The position numbers and the translations under genes were made by a program. Below, piece after piece: positions 1-5,503 of a stretch of 5,503 nucleotides of DNA. Location: positions 1-5,503 of the forward strand of contig CAIQEX010000777.1 of assembly GCA_903870955.1 (NCBI GenBank), read 5' to 3'. The notes under the pieces are model-generated. The model did no database searches and was not told where the DNA came from. It worked only from the letters and a program-made list of their open reading frames with translations. The DNA is from an uncultured beta proteobacterium. GTDB taxonomy: Bacteria > Pseudomonadota > Gammaproteobacteria > Burkholderiales > Burkholderiaceae_C. Numbering within the stretch: position 1 is the stretch's first letter; each line of letters starts with the position of its first letter.

Positions 1-723
1 CAGCATACGCGCGACCAGCGGAATCAGCACCGAGGCAAACACCACTTGCAAACCCAGCGCCAATGCGGCCCAGGCGCCGGCATCGGCATTCACCTGCATG
101 GCGCGTGCTGCGCCAATGCCGTGCGCAGCAGTCCCCAAGGCGAAGCCGCGCGCCATCCAGCCGTTGCTGTCCGTGCCAATGCGCAGCAGGTCAAATAGGT
201 ACTTGCCCGACAGGGCGCCGACCATGCCAGTGACCACCGCAAAAACCGCCGCCAAAGCGGGGATGCCACCAATCTTTTCCGCCACGCCCATGGCTACTGG
301 CGCGGTCACGGATTTGGGTGCCATCGACAGCAGCACGTCGTGCGGCAGGTCCAGCAGCCAGGCGATGCCGGTGGCGCTGATGGCCGCCGCTGCACCTCCG
401 GCCAACGAGGCGATTGCAAAGCGGCCAAAGCGCGCACGCAATACGGCGCGGCGCTGCCACAGCGGCCAGGCCAGCGCCACCACGGCGGGGCCAAGCAGAA
501 AGTGGATGAACTGCGCACCCGAAAAATACGTCGGGTAGGCGGTGCCGGTCAGCGTCAGACCTACGGCCAAGGTCAGTACCGACCACAGCACCGGATTGGC
601 CCAGGCCGCCTGTCCCATGCGACCGTAAAACGCCTGGGCCAGCACATACACCACCAGCGTGGCAGTGAGGCCAAACAGGGGTGTGGAGGATAGGTAAACC
701 CAGAGCTGGACGAAGTCAGCCAT
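1..723 (-). CDS. lrgB: LrgB family integral membrane protein (3' end cut by the window edge)
   Basis: This frame is open from an ATG at 723 to the left edge, giving 241 codons with no stop. LrgB proteins are usually about 230-245 residues, so almost the whole protein is present and the stop should lie just outside. It is very hydrophobic, with many predicted membrane segments. Two family signatures are clear: PKSVTAPVAMG at about residues 136-146, followed by EKIGGIPALAAVFAVVTG, and RGFALGTAAHGIGAARA at about 192-208. LrgB acts in the inner membrane together with LrgA. The family was first described as a modulator of murein hydrolases and autolysis, but members are now known to carry small organic acids: pyruvate in Bacillus, and glycolate/glycerate for the plant fusion homologue PLGG1. 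The start codon overlaps the end of lrgA by 8 nt. A GGAG at 731-734 lies 7 nt before the ATG, so translation is probably coupled. The exact substrate is not shown by the sequence. Confidence 0.93.
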   Translation of the reverse strand, partial: MADFVQLWVYLSSTPLFGLTATLVVYVLAQAFYGRMGQAAWANPVLWSVLTLAVGLTLTGTAYPTYFSGAQFIHFLLGPAVVALAWPLWQRRAVLRARFGRFAIASLAGGAAAAISATGIAWLLDLPHDVLLSMAPKSVTAPVAMGVAEKIGGIPALAAVFAVVTGMVGALSGKYLFDLLRIGTDSNGWMARGFALGTAAHGIGAARAMQVNADAGAWAALALGLQVVFASVLIPLVARML

Positions 724-1075
724 TTTTGGGCTCCGCGTCTTCCCGCATCAAAGCCCGCAGCACCAGCGCGGTCACGGCCAGGCTGATCCAGGTGGACAGC
801 ACGATGACGATGGCGATGCGCACGCCGTATTGGCCCAGCACATCGAGGTGCGTCATCACGCCCACACCCACCGGCACAAACAGCAGCGACAGATGCTGCA
901 GCAAAAACTCGGCGACCACCTGCACACTGTCATGCACCAGGGGCCAACGCAGCGCCAGCAACAGCAGCAGCATGCCGACCACGGGGCCAGGTAGCGGCAA
1001 ATGCAAGCCGCGTGAAATTATTTCGCCAAGGGATTGCAGCAGCAAAAGCCAGGTGATGCCGCGCAGTGCCTGCAT
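716..1075 (-). CDS. lrgA: LrgA/CidA family membrane protein
   Basis: This 119-residue protein has the normal length for the LrgA/CidA (YohJ) family. It has about four hydrophobic segments, roughly residues 7-22, 30-44, 57-75 and 85-107. The family motif PGPVVGM is at 29-35 and FVPVGVGVM at 66-74. The charged tail (RALMREDAEPKNG) is probably cytoplasmic. LrgA is the small partner of LrgB. The pair was once compared with phage holin/antiholin proteins, while later work supports organic-acid transport. It starts 24 nt after the glcD stop and ends inside the first codons of lrgB, so glcD-lrgA-lrgB is very likely one transcript. No strong ribosome binding site precedes the ATG (only GAAG about 8 nt upstream), which fits coupling to glcD translation. 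The frame is the same as that of glcD, and only the glcD stop TAG separates them. No alternative start codon lies between that TAG and the ATG. The physiological role is inferred from context. Confidence 0.92.
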   Translation of the reverse strand: MQALRGITWLLLLQSLGEIISRGLHLPLPGPVVGMLLLLLALRWPLVHDSVQVVAEFLLQHLSLLFVPVGVGVMTHLDVLGQYGVRIAIVIVLSTWISLAVTALVLRALMREDAEPKNG

Positions 1076-1099
1076 GTAGATGGCTTCAAGGCCAGAGCC

Positions 1100-2602
1100 C
1101 TAGAAGCGTTCCAGGTCGGGGTGCTTGATCTGCCCGCCACGCACCAGCATCTTGCCGTATTCGGCACAGCGGTGCAGGGTAGGAATCACCTTGCCGGGAT
1201 TGAGCAGCCCCTTGGTGTCAAAGGCGGCTTTCAGGGCAAACATCTGCGCGTTCTCATCCGCAGAAAACTGCACGCACATGCTGTTGAGCTTCTCCACGCC
1301 GACGCCGTGCTCACCAGTGACCGTGCCACCCATGGCCACACTGGTTTCCAGAATGTCGGCACCAAACAACTCGCAGCGGTGCAACTGGTCGGGATCACTG
1401 GCATCAAACAGGATCAGCGGGTGCAGATTGCCGTCGCCAGCATGAAACACGTTGCAGCAGCGCAGCTGGTATTTCTTTTCCATCTCGGCAATGGCCAGCA
1501 GGATGTCGGCCAGGCGTTTGCGCGGGATGGTGCTGTCCATGCACATGTAGTCGGGGCTGATGCGGCCCGAGGCGGGAAAGGCATTTTTGCGCCCACTCCA
1601 GAAGCGCATGCGCTCGGCCTCGCTGTTGCTCACGGCGATTGCCGTAGCACCCGCAGCGGTCAGCACCGCGCTCATGCGGCCGATTTCTTCTTCCACTTCC
1701 TCGGGTGTGCCGTCGCTTTCGCACAGCAGAATGGCGGCGGCGTCCAGGTCGTAACCGGCGTGCACGTAGTCTTCCACGGCGGCGGTCATGGGCTTGTCCA
1801 TCATTTCCAGTCCGGCCGGGATGATGCCCGCCGCAATCACCTGGGCCACGGCCTCACCGGCATTGCGCACGTCGTCAAAGCTGGCCATGATGCAGCGCGC
1901 AAGTTGTGGTTTGGGGATGAGCTTGACGGTGACCTCGGTGGTCACGGCCAGCATGCCTTCGCTGCCAATCACCACGCTCATCAGGTCGTAGCCGGGTTCG
2001 TCCAGCGCATCGCTACCAAATTGGATGGGCTCGCCCTCGGCGGTGAAGCCGCGCACTTTCTGGATGTTGTGCAGTGTCAGGCCATATTTGAGGCAATGCA
2101 CACCGCCGGAGTTTTCCGCCACATTGCCACCAATGGTGCAGGCAATCTGGCTGCTGGGATCAGGCGCGTAATACAGGCCATAAGGGGAGGCTGCCTCGCT
2201 GATGGCGAGGTTGCGCACACCGCATTGCACAACCGCCGTGCGACTGCGCTTGTCGATCTTCAGAATCTTGTTGAACTTCGCCAGTGACAAAGTCACGCCC
2301 AACGGATTTGGCATGGCACCACCCGACAAGCCGGTACCGGCGCCGCGCGCCACCACCGGCACATCGAGTGCGTAACAGGCTTTCAACACGGCAGCCACTT
2401 GTGCCTCGGTTTCCGGCAAGGCCACCAGCAGGGGCCGGGCCCGGTAGGCGGTCAGGCCGTCACATTCGTAGGGCGTGGTGTCTTCGCTTTGGTACAGCAA
2501 AGCGTGGGCCGGCAGCAGGGGCTTGAGCGCCTGTAGGACCTTGGCCTGCAACTCGGCTCTTTTCAGCAAGTCGTTGGCGGCTGTTGAAGTCGGCGCGTTC
2601 AT
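1100..2602 (-). CDS. glcD: Glycolate oxidase, FAD-binding subunit GlcD
   Basis: This 500-residue flavoprotein oxidises glycolate to glyoxylate, acting with GlcE and the iron-sulphur subunit GlcF. From memory, it matches E. coli GlcD (499 residues) almost end to end. The FAD-binding domain (about 50-230) carries RGAGTGLSGGA at 86-96, PDPSSQIAC at 147-155 and GGNVAENSGGVHCLKYG at 158-174. The C-terminal FAD-oxidase domain (about 235-475) carries NVFHAGDGNLHP at 384-395, GEHGVG at 430-435 and LLNPGKVIPT at 466-475. The tail, TLHRCAEYG then ending in DLERF, is typical of GlcD rather than of D-lactate dehydrogenases of the same superfamily. I chose the ATG at 2602 over an in-frame TTG at 2644, because it gives the family length and the upstream residues are not conserved-looking. 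No clear Shine-Dalgarno is visible at either start. It is followed by lrgA after 24 nt. glcE and glcF are not in the window, so the partner subunits must lie elsewhere. A related 2-hydroxyacid substrate cannot be excluded. Confidence 0.93.
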   Translation of the reverse strand: MNAPTSTAANDLLKRAELQAKVLQALKPLLPAHALLYQSEDTTPYECDGLTAYRARPLLVALPETEAQVAAVLKACYALDVPVVARGAGTGLSGGAMPNPLGVTLSLAKFNKILKIDKRSRTAVVQCGVRNLAISEAASPYGLYYAPDPSSQIACTIGGNVAENSGGVHCLKYGLTLHNIQKVRGFTAEGEPIQFGSDALDEPGYDLMSVVIGSEGMLAVTTEVTVKLIPKPQLARCIMASFDDVRNAGEAVAQVIAAGIIPAGLEMMDKPMTAAVEDYVHAGYDLDAAAILLCESDGTPEEVEEEIGRMSAVLTAAGATAIAVSNSEAERMRFWSGRKNAFPASGRISPDYMCMDSTIPRKRLADILLAIAEMEKKYQLRCCNVFHAGDGNLHPLILFDASDPDQLHRCELFGADILETSVAMGGTVTGEHGVGVEKLNSMCVQFSADENAQMFALKAAFDTKGLLNPGKVIPTLHRCAEYGKMLVRGGQIKHPDLERF

Positions 2603-2714
2603 GGATTTAATTGTTTGGCTGGCATGGTGTTCACTGTAGGGCAAACCAGCGCGGCGCTGCGTGAATTAACTTGCACTGGGTTTTGAAAAGCGGGCTCCCC
2701 AACAGATGGACCTT
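2603..2714 (-). promoter_or_regulatory. Intergenic leader upstream of glcD; probable promoter region
   Basis: This 112-nt gap between hepT and glcD is the only space where a promoter dedicated to glcD-lrgA-lrgB could lie. I see no convincing -35/-10 pair. The A/T-rich stretches read on the minus strand as GTTAATTCAC (around 2665-2674) and ACAATTAAAT (around 2604-2613). A short inverted repeat, CAGCGC-G-GCGCTG, sits at 2647-2659 and could be an operator half or chance. No U-tract terminator for hepT is visible, so read-through from the toxin-antitoxin pair is possible. Confidence 0.3.
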
Positions 2715-3137
2715 TCAACGCGCATGACCGTCCTGAATAAGCAAAGTTGCAGTCAATTGCAAAAACTCATCCAGATGTTCGGTGATCACGCTCACGGTGA
2801 TGGGCAGGAGTAGGGTCTGGTAATCATGCACCGCAATGTTGCGAAAGCCCACCATCTTCTTGAGCGATGCGGCCAACGCCTCATCGATGCGCCCGGCTTG
2901 CGCCAGTAAATCAAACACGTTGCGCGCACTTTGAGGCACACCCAACTTGTCGCGACGTATCAGGTGTTGTCCCAGATCCAAGGCAGCCTCGCACGCACGC
3001 TGAATGTTCATGACGGCTGCGTCCTGGCGCGAATAATTGCTGGCAAAGTCTGAGCCTGCCGCCGCGTATTCTTCGCGTGCACGGGCGACACAGCGTTCAA
3101 TCGTCGCAGCCTTGTTGAGTACCACGTCATCAGCCAT
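2715..3137 (-). CDS. hepT: HepT-like ribonuclease toxin (DUF86) of a HepT/MntA pair
   Basis: This 140-residue, mostly helical HEPN-domain protein has the HepT (DUF86, YutE type) pattern. It contains the N-terminal stretch NKAATIERCVARAREEY, a central FDLLAQAGRID, and the catalytic RX4HXY motif as RNIAVHDY (R99, H104, Y106). HEPN toxins of this kind are RNases that act as dimers and cut RNA when free. The partner MntA silences them by adding AMP groups to the motif tyrosine, here Y106. The ATG at 3137 lies inside the end of mntA (8-nt overlap, ATGGCTGA), which indicates translational coupling and equal production. A TTG at 3158 would add seven residues, but the ATG fits the family better. The shared frame layout and the intact motif of both proteins suggest a working pair. 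RNA target and biological role (phage defence, plasmid or island maintenance) cannot be read from the sequence. Confidence 0.9.
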   Translation of the reverse strand: MADDVVLNKAATIERCVARAREEYAAAGSDFASNYSRQDAAVMNIQRACEAALDLGQHLIRRDKLGVPQSARNVFDLLAQAGRIDEALAASLKKMVGFRNIAVHDYQTLLLPITVSVITEHLDEFLQLTATLLIQDGHAR

Positions 3138-3576
3138 AGATGAGCCCGTTTTTTGCAATGTCGGCCAATAAACCAGCGCGCGCTTCGCCTAGTTGCGTAT
3201 ATTCACTCAAGACAAAGGCTTCGAACAATCCCGCTGCGGGTTCTATTGACCACAGTTTTTTCCCGCGCATCAGCACCTGGTATTGCATGACGGTGCTTGC
3301 GGCCCGTAAGTCGAGTAAATCCACCGCGCAGCCGACGGAGTCGCTCAATTGGCCTGCAATTTCCCATAGCTTTGACGAGGCGGCGTAGCCTGGCAAGAGC
3401 ACGGCTAGATCCAGGTCACTTTCGGAATTGGCATTGCCCTGGATGTGGCTGCCGAAGACGTAGATTCCCAACAACTCGGGCCAGGCGGTCGTTAGCGACG
3501 ACTGCACTGCGCCGTTCGGTGCAAGTGCATTGGCTACTTGCGCGTCAAGCGTTATGTCGAGAGGTTGAGCGGCCAT
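3130..3576 (-). CDS. mntA: MntA-like minimal nucleotidyltransferase antitoxin
   Basis: This 148-residue protein belongs to the minimal nucleotidyltransferase (DNA polymerase beta-like) fold. The diagnostic GSX10DXD motif is complete as GSHIQGNANSESDLD (G42, S43, D54, D56). A third acidic residue is D86 in the strand CAVDLLDL. These residues bind metal and ATP. Known MntA proteins transfer AMP to the tyrosine of the HepT active-site motif and so neutralise the RNase. The protein is encoded immediately upstream of hepT, with an 8-nt overlap, as expected for this type VII toxin-antitoxin system. The start at 3576 is the only good candidate, since no in-frame start codon is found just upstream. 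There is no obvious Shine-Dalgarno. Base composition is lower in GC than in glcD or psd, suggesting acquisition by transfer. A chromosomal role beyond toxin control is unknown. Confidence 0.9.
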   Translation of the reverse strand: MAAQPLDITLDAQVANALAPNGAVQSSLTTAWPELLGIYVFGSHIQGNANSESDLDLAVLLPGYAASSKLWEIAGQLSDSVGCAVDLLDLRAASTVMQYQVLMRGKKLWSIEPAAGLFEAFVLSEYTQLGEARAGLLADIAKNGLIYG

Positions 3577-3651
3577 GTGCTGAGCGTTGGAGTTTTGGTT
3601 TTGGTAACTTTACTCTGCCCTGAAGACATTTTCGGGCGTAAACCCAGGCAT
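3577..3651 (-). promoter_or_regulatory. 75-nt gap between the LysR gene and mntA
   Basis: This gap probably carries any promoter of the toxin-antitoxin pair. It contains an imperfect hairpin at 3617-3637: GCCCTGAA pairs with TTTCGGGC with one mismatch and one G-T pair, around a 5-nt loop. No T-run follows on either strand, so it is not a standard intrinsic terminator. There is also a tandem 6-mer, GTTTTG twice, at 3592-3603. No confident -35/-10 pair was found. The hairpin could be an autoregulatory operator or chance. Confidence 0.25.
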
Positions 3652-4539
3652 TCAGCTCAGTGATTTTTTCAGCCAATCGGAAAAGGCGGCCACTTCCCAT
3701 CGGTCCATGGCGCCGGTGCGCCAGCACAGGTAGTGCGCATGCGGGCTGGGCACGTTGCGCATAAAAACTTCGTTGGTACCCAAACGCACCAGCGAGCCTT
3801 GCTCCAGCCACGGCGCACCGAGCTTGAGTCGCACCAAGGCCACACCCATACCAGCGGCGGCCGCATCGCACATCAGGCCGATGTCGTTGAATTGCGAGCC
3901 CTCCAGTGGCTCGGGCCAGTCCAGATGGTTGGCGGCGAACCAGGTCCGCCAGGGCTCCAGCGGGCTGCGCAGCAGGGCCAGGCGTTCCATGTCCTGCGCC
4001 GTCTCGAAGGGGCCATGTTCCCGTATATAGGACGGTGAGGCCAAGGGGGCCACTTCGTCCTTGGTCAGACACAGGTACTCCAGGTCGGAGTAGCGGCCCC
4101 CACCAAAACGGACGATTAGGTCGGCATCCTCGGCCACCACGTCCAGCAACGGAATCGAGACCTGCAAGGTGAGGTCAATTTCGGGATAGGCCTCGGTAAA
4201 CTGGCGCAGGCGCGGCAACAAAATGCTGCGCGCAAATGTCGGTGTGACCGCCAGGCGCAATTTGCGTTTGCCCGGTGTGGAGGCCGAGGTCGGGAACTTT
4301 TGCAGTATCGCCAGACCTTCGCGCACATGGGCCAGGTACTCGCTGCCCTCCACGGTGAGGGAAAAATCGGCTCGCCCGAACAGCTTGGTGCCGATGACTT
4401 CTTCGAGCTGGCGCACCCGGTGGCTGACCGCACTGGGTGTGACATGTAACTCTTCCGACGCCTGCGTGACGCTACGCAAACGGGCCAGCGCCTCAAAGGT
4501 CAGCAGGCACTGTATGGGGGGGATGCGGGCTGTACTCAT
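3652..4539 (-). CDS. LysR-type transcriptional regulator, GcvA-like
   Basis: This 295-residue protein has the standard LysR length. The N-terminal winged helix-turn-helix (about residues 8-66) contains FEALARLRSVTQASEELHV, then TPSAVSHRVRQLEE and LFGRADFSLTVEG. The effector-binding domain (about 92-290) begins with KLRLAVTPTFARSILLPRL. The PPIQCLLTFEALARL opening and the C-terminal FMRNVPSPHAHYLCWR segment resemble the GcvA/AmpR branch. It is divergent from psd with 58 nt between the start codons, and it lies upstream of mntA on the same strand. LysR proteins typically repress their own gene and control a neighbour or divergent gene in response to a small ligand. Candidate targets here are the glcD-lrgAB genes, now separated from it by the toxin-antitoxin pair, or psd. 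The ligand and target are not determined. The Shine-Dalgarno is weak: an AGG lies only 2 nt before the ATG. Confidence 0.92.
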   Translation of the reverse strand: MSTARIPPIQCLLTFEALARLRSVTQASEELHVTPSAVSHRVRQLEEVIGTKLFGRADFSLTVEGSEYLAHVREGLAILQKFPTSASTPGKRKLRLAVTPTFARSILLPRLRQFTEAYPEIDLTLQVSIPLLDVVAEDADLIVRFGGGRYSDLEYLCLTKDEVAPLASPSYIREHGPFETAQDMERLALLRSPLEPWRTWFAANHLDWPEPLEGSQFNDIGLMCDAAAAGMGVALVRLKLGAPWLEQGSLVRLGTNEVFMRNVPSPHAHYLCWRTGAMDRWEVAAFSDWLKKSLS

Positions 4540-4547
4540 GGCCTAAC

Positions 4548-4553
4548 TATAAT
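4548..4553 (+). promoter_or_regulatory. Candidate -10 element for psd
   Basis: A perfect TATAAT lies 44 nt before the psd start codon and would place the transcript start near 4560, with a leader of about 38 nt. No good TTGACA-like -35 box is found 16-18 nt upstream, where the bases are G-rich. The promoter may therefore be weak, activator-dependent or misassigned. The minus strand of the same bases reads TTATAG and could serve the LysR gene. Confidence 0.45.
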
Positions 4554-4568
4554 TCGCGACCGCTCAAT
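4552..4568. promoter_or_regulatory. Candidate LysR-type binding site (ATT-N11-AAT)
   Basis: The bases ATTCGCGACCGCTCAAT match the T-N11-A LysR box with three-base symmetric flanks. The inner bases are not symmetric. The site overlaps the end of the psd -10 element and the expected transcription start, and lies 13 nt before the regulator's own start codon. A protein bound here could repress psd and the regulator itself. Short motifs of this kind also occur by chance. Confidence 0.35.
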
Positions 4569-4585
4569 CGTGCGCATCAATTTCC

Positions 4586-4591
4586 TGAGGA
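4586..4591 (+). promoter_or_regulatory. Ribosome binding site of psd
   Basis: TGAGGA lies 6 nt before the ATG at 4598. It is the clearest Shine-Dalgarno in the window and fixes the psd start. Confidence 0.75.
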
Positions 4592-4597
4592 CCTGCC

Positions 4598-5446
4598 ATG
4601 TCTGACTCCCTCGCGGTCCTGCCGCAGTACCTCCTGCCCAAAAAAGCGCTGACTATTTTTGCCGGGTGGGTGGCCGGTGCCAAGGGAGGAGGCCTCACCA
4701 CCGCGCTGATTCGCTGGTTTGTGAAGCGCTACAACGTCAATATGGCGGAGGCTGCGGCGCCAGACATTGCCAGTTACGCCACCTTCAACGACTTCTTCAC
4801 CCGCGCCCTGAAAGACGGAGCCCGCCCGCTGCTTGCTGCCGACTATGTGTGCCCTGTGGATGGCGCCATCAGCCAGCTCGGCCCGATCACCGGGGACCAG
4901 ATATTCCAGGCCAAGGGCCATAGCTACAGCACCACGGCCTTGGTGGGCGGAGATGCCGCGTTGGCGGCGCAGTTTCAGGACGGCAGCTTTGCCACGCTTT
5001 ACTTGAGCCCGCGCGATTACCACCGCATTCATATGCCTTGCGACGGTGACCTGCGCCGCATGATTTATGTGCCGGGCGACCTGTTCTCGGTCAACCCCAC
5101 CACGGCACGTGGCGTGCCGGGGCTTTTTGCCCGCAACGAGCGGGTGGTGTGTGTCTTTGATTCGGCGGACGGAGCGTTCGTGTTGACGTTGGTGGGCGCC
5201 ACCATCGTGGGCAGCATGGCTACCGTCTGGCATGGTCAGGTCAATCCACCGCGCAGCCCGCAGATTTGCGAGTGGCAGTATCAGGCGGGGCAGGTCAGCT
5301 TGAAAAAGGGCGCTGAAATGGGCCGCTTTATGCTGGGTTCCACCGTAGTGATGCTATTTGGCAAGGGCCGGTTGGCCTTCAACCCGGAATGGGCTGCCAC
5401 CCGCCCGATTCGCATGGGCGAATGGATGGGCAACCAGCCCGCCTAA
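4598..5446 (+). CDS. psd: Phosphatidylserine decarboxylase proenzyme
   Basis: Psd removes CO2 from phosphatidylserine to give phosphatidylethanolamine, the main phospholipid of most Gram-negative inner membranes. The 282 residues match the bacterial membrane-bound class (E. coli Psd is about 320). The proenzyme cuts itself in the LGST motif, here at 246-249, between G247 and S248. S248 becomes the pyruvoyl group at the start of the small alpha chain of about 35 residues. The other processing residues are present: D88 in CPVDGAIS, and H142/H145 in SPRDYHRIHMP. Further conserved blocks are FNDFFTRAL (63-71), YVPGDLFSVN (157-166), LFARNERV (176-183) and LVGATIVGS (198-206). There is no signal peptide; the beta chain associates with the cytoplasmic face of the membrane. 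The start has a good ribosome binding site. It is divergent from the LysR gene and appears to be transcribed alone. No pssA is nearby. Confidence 0.96.
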   Translation: MSDSLAVLPQYLLPKKALTIFAGWVAGAKGGGLTTALIRWFVKRYNVNMAEAAAPDIASYATFNDFFTRALKDGARPLLAADYVCPVDGAISQLGPITGDQIFQAKGHSYSTTALVGGDAALAAQFQDGSFATLYLSPRDYHRIHMPCDGDLRRMIYVPGDLFSVNPTTARGVPGLFARNERVVCVFDSADGAFVLTLVGATIVGSMATVWHGQVNPPRSPQICEWQYQAGQVSLKKGAEMGRFMLGSTVVMLFGKGRLAFNPEWAATRPIRMGEWMGNQPA

Positions 5447-5462
5447 GTCACGCTCAGGTCAG

Positions 5463-5503
5463 TTAGTGCACGATGACCGGGTTTTGCGCCAGTTCGGCGT
5501 AAC
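5463..5503 (-). CDS. Possible 3' end of an unidentified gene entering from the right
   Basis: A TAA on the minus strand at 5463-5465 is preceded by 12 open codons and part of another, reading YAELAQNPVIVH at the C-terminus. Only 16 nt separate it from the psd stop, as in a convergent gene pair. The stretch is too short to identify the product, and it may be a chance open frame. No clear bidirectional terminator is visible in the gap. Confidence 0.4.
   Translation of the reverse strand, partial: YAELAQNPVIVH

Noticed and set aside
98..586. Open frames on both strands over lrgB (98-538 plus, 191-586 minus)
   Set aside because: The lrgB frame here is continuous from 723 to the window edge and carries the family motifs. 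The others are Arg/Ala/Pro-rich shadows.
1034..2287. 417-codon open frame on the plus strand, antisense to glcD and lrgA
   Set aside because: It lies fully opposite the well-supported glcD and lrgA genes. Its product is rich in His, Ala and Gly with no recognisable domain, as expected for the antisense of a high-GC gene.
2603..2644. Longer GlcD starting at TTG 2644
   Set aside because: The 14 extra residues do not resemble GlcD N-termini, and the ATG at 2602 gives 500 residues, close to the 499 of E. coli GlcD.
2647..2659. CAGCGC-G-GCGCTG inverted repeat before glcD as a defined operator
   Set aside because: Six-base arms made of G/C-rich words are expected by chance in this sequence. It is noted only within the leader entry.
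3545..4072. 175-codon minus-strand frame overlapping the LysR gene and mntA
   Set aside because: It is out of frame with the clear LysR and MntA proteins and has no recognisable domain.
4577..5233. 218-codon open frame on the minus strand opposite psd
   Set aside because: It is antisense to a clear psd gene, has a low-complexity composition and no known motif, and would also overlap the psd promoter.
5457..5478. GGTCA-N12-TGACC inverted repeat at the end of psd as a terminator
   Set aside because: The arms are only five bases long with a 12-nt loop and no T-run, and half of it lies in the probable neighbouring reading frame.

Overview
The window looks like a piece of a betaproteobacterial chromosome, most likely Burkholderiales and close to Comamonadaceae. 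This rests on the high but uneven GC content, the style of the Psd, GlcD and LrgAB proteins, and the dense same-strand gene packing. Taxonomy is an inference from protein feel, because no database was searched. There is no rRNA, tRNA, CRISPR array or insertion sequence that I can see.

Layout. Six genes lie on the minus strand and are read from right to left: a LysR-type regulator (3652-4539), the mntA/hepT toxin-antitoxin pair (3130-3576 and 2715-3137), glcD (1100-2602), lrgA (716-1075) and lrgB (1-723, running off the left edge). The gaps between them are 75 nt, an 8-nt overlap, 112 nt, 24 nt and an 8-nt overlap. On the plus strand, psd (4598-5446) is divergent from the regulator across a 58-nt shared promoter region. 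At the right edge, a minus-strand reading frame ends at 5463 and converges on psd.

How the genes may work together. GlcD is the FAD-binding catalytic subunit of glycolate oxidase. LrgA and LrgB are the two halves of a membrane system whose fused plant homologue, PLGG1, exports glycolate and glycerate from plastids, and whose bacterial members include pyruvate transporters. The tight glcD-lrgA-lrgB layout therefore suggests an uptake-plus-oxidation module for glycolate or a related 2-hydroxyacid. The GlcE and GlcF subunits are not in the window. The LysR regulator may control this module, psd, or itself; a symmetric ATT-N11-AAT site lies over the psd promoter. The MntA/HepT pair sits between the regulator and glcD in visibly lower-GC DNA and looks like a later insertion. 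Psd makes phosphatidylethanolamine and is housekeeping.

Nothing here is a clearly new system. The most interesting signal is the glcD-lrgAB association.
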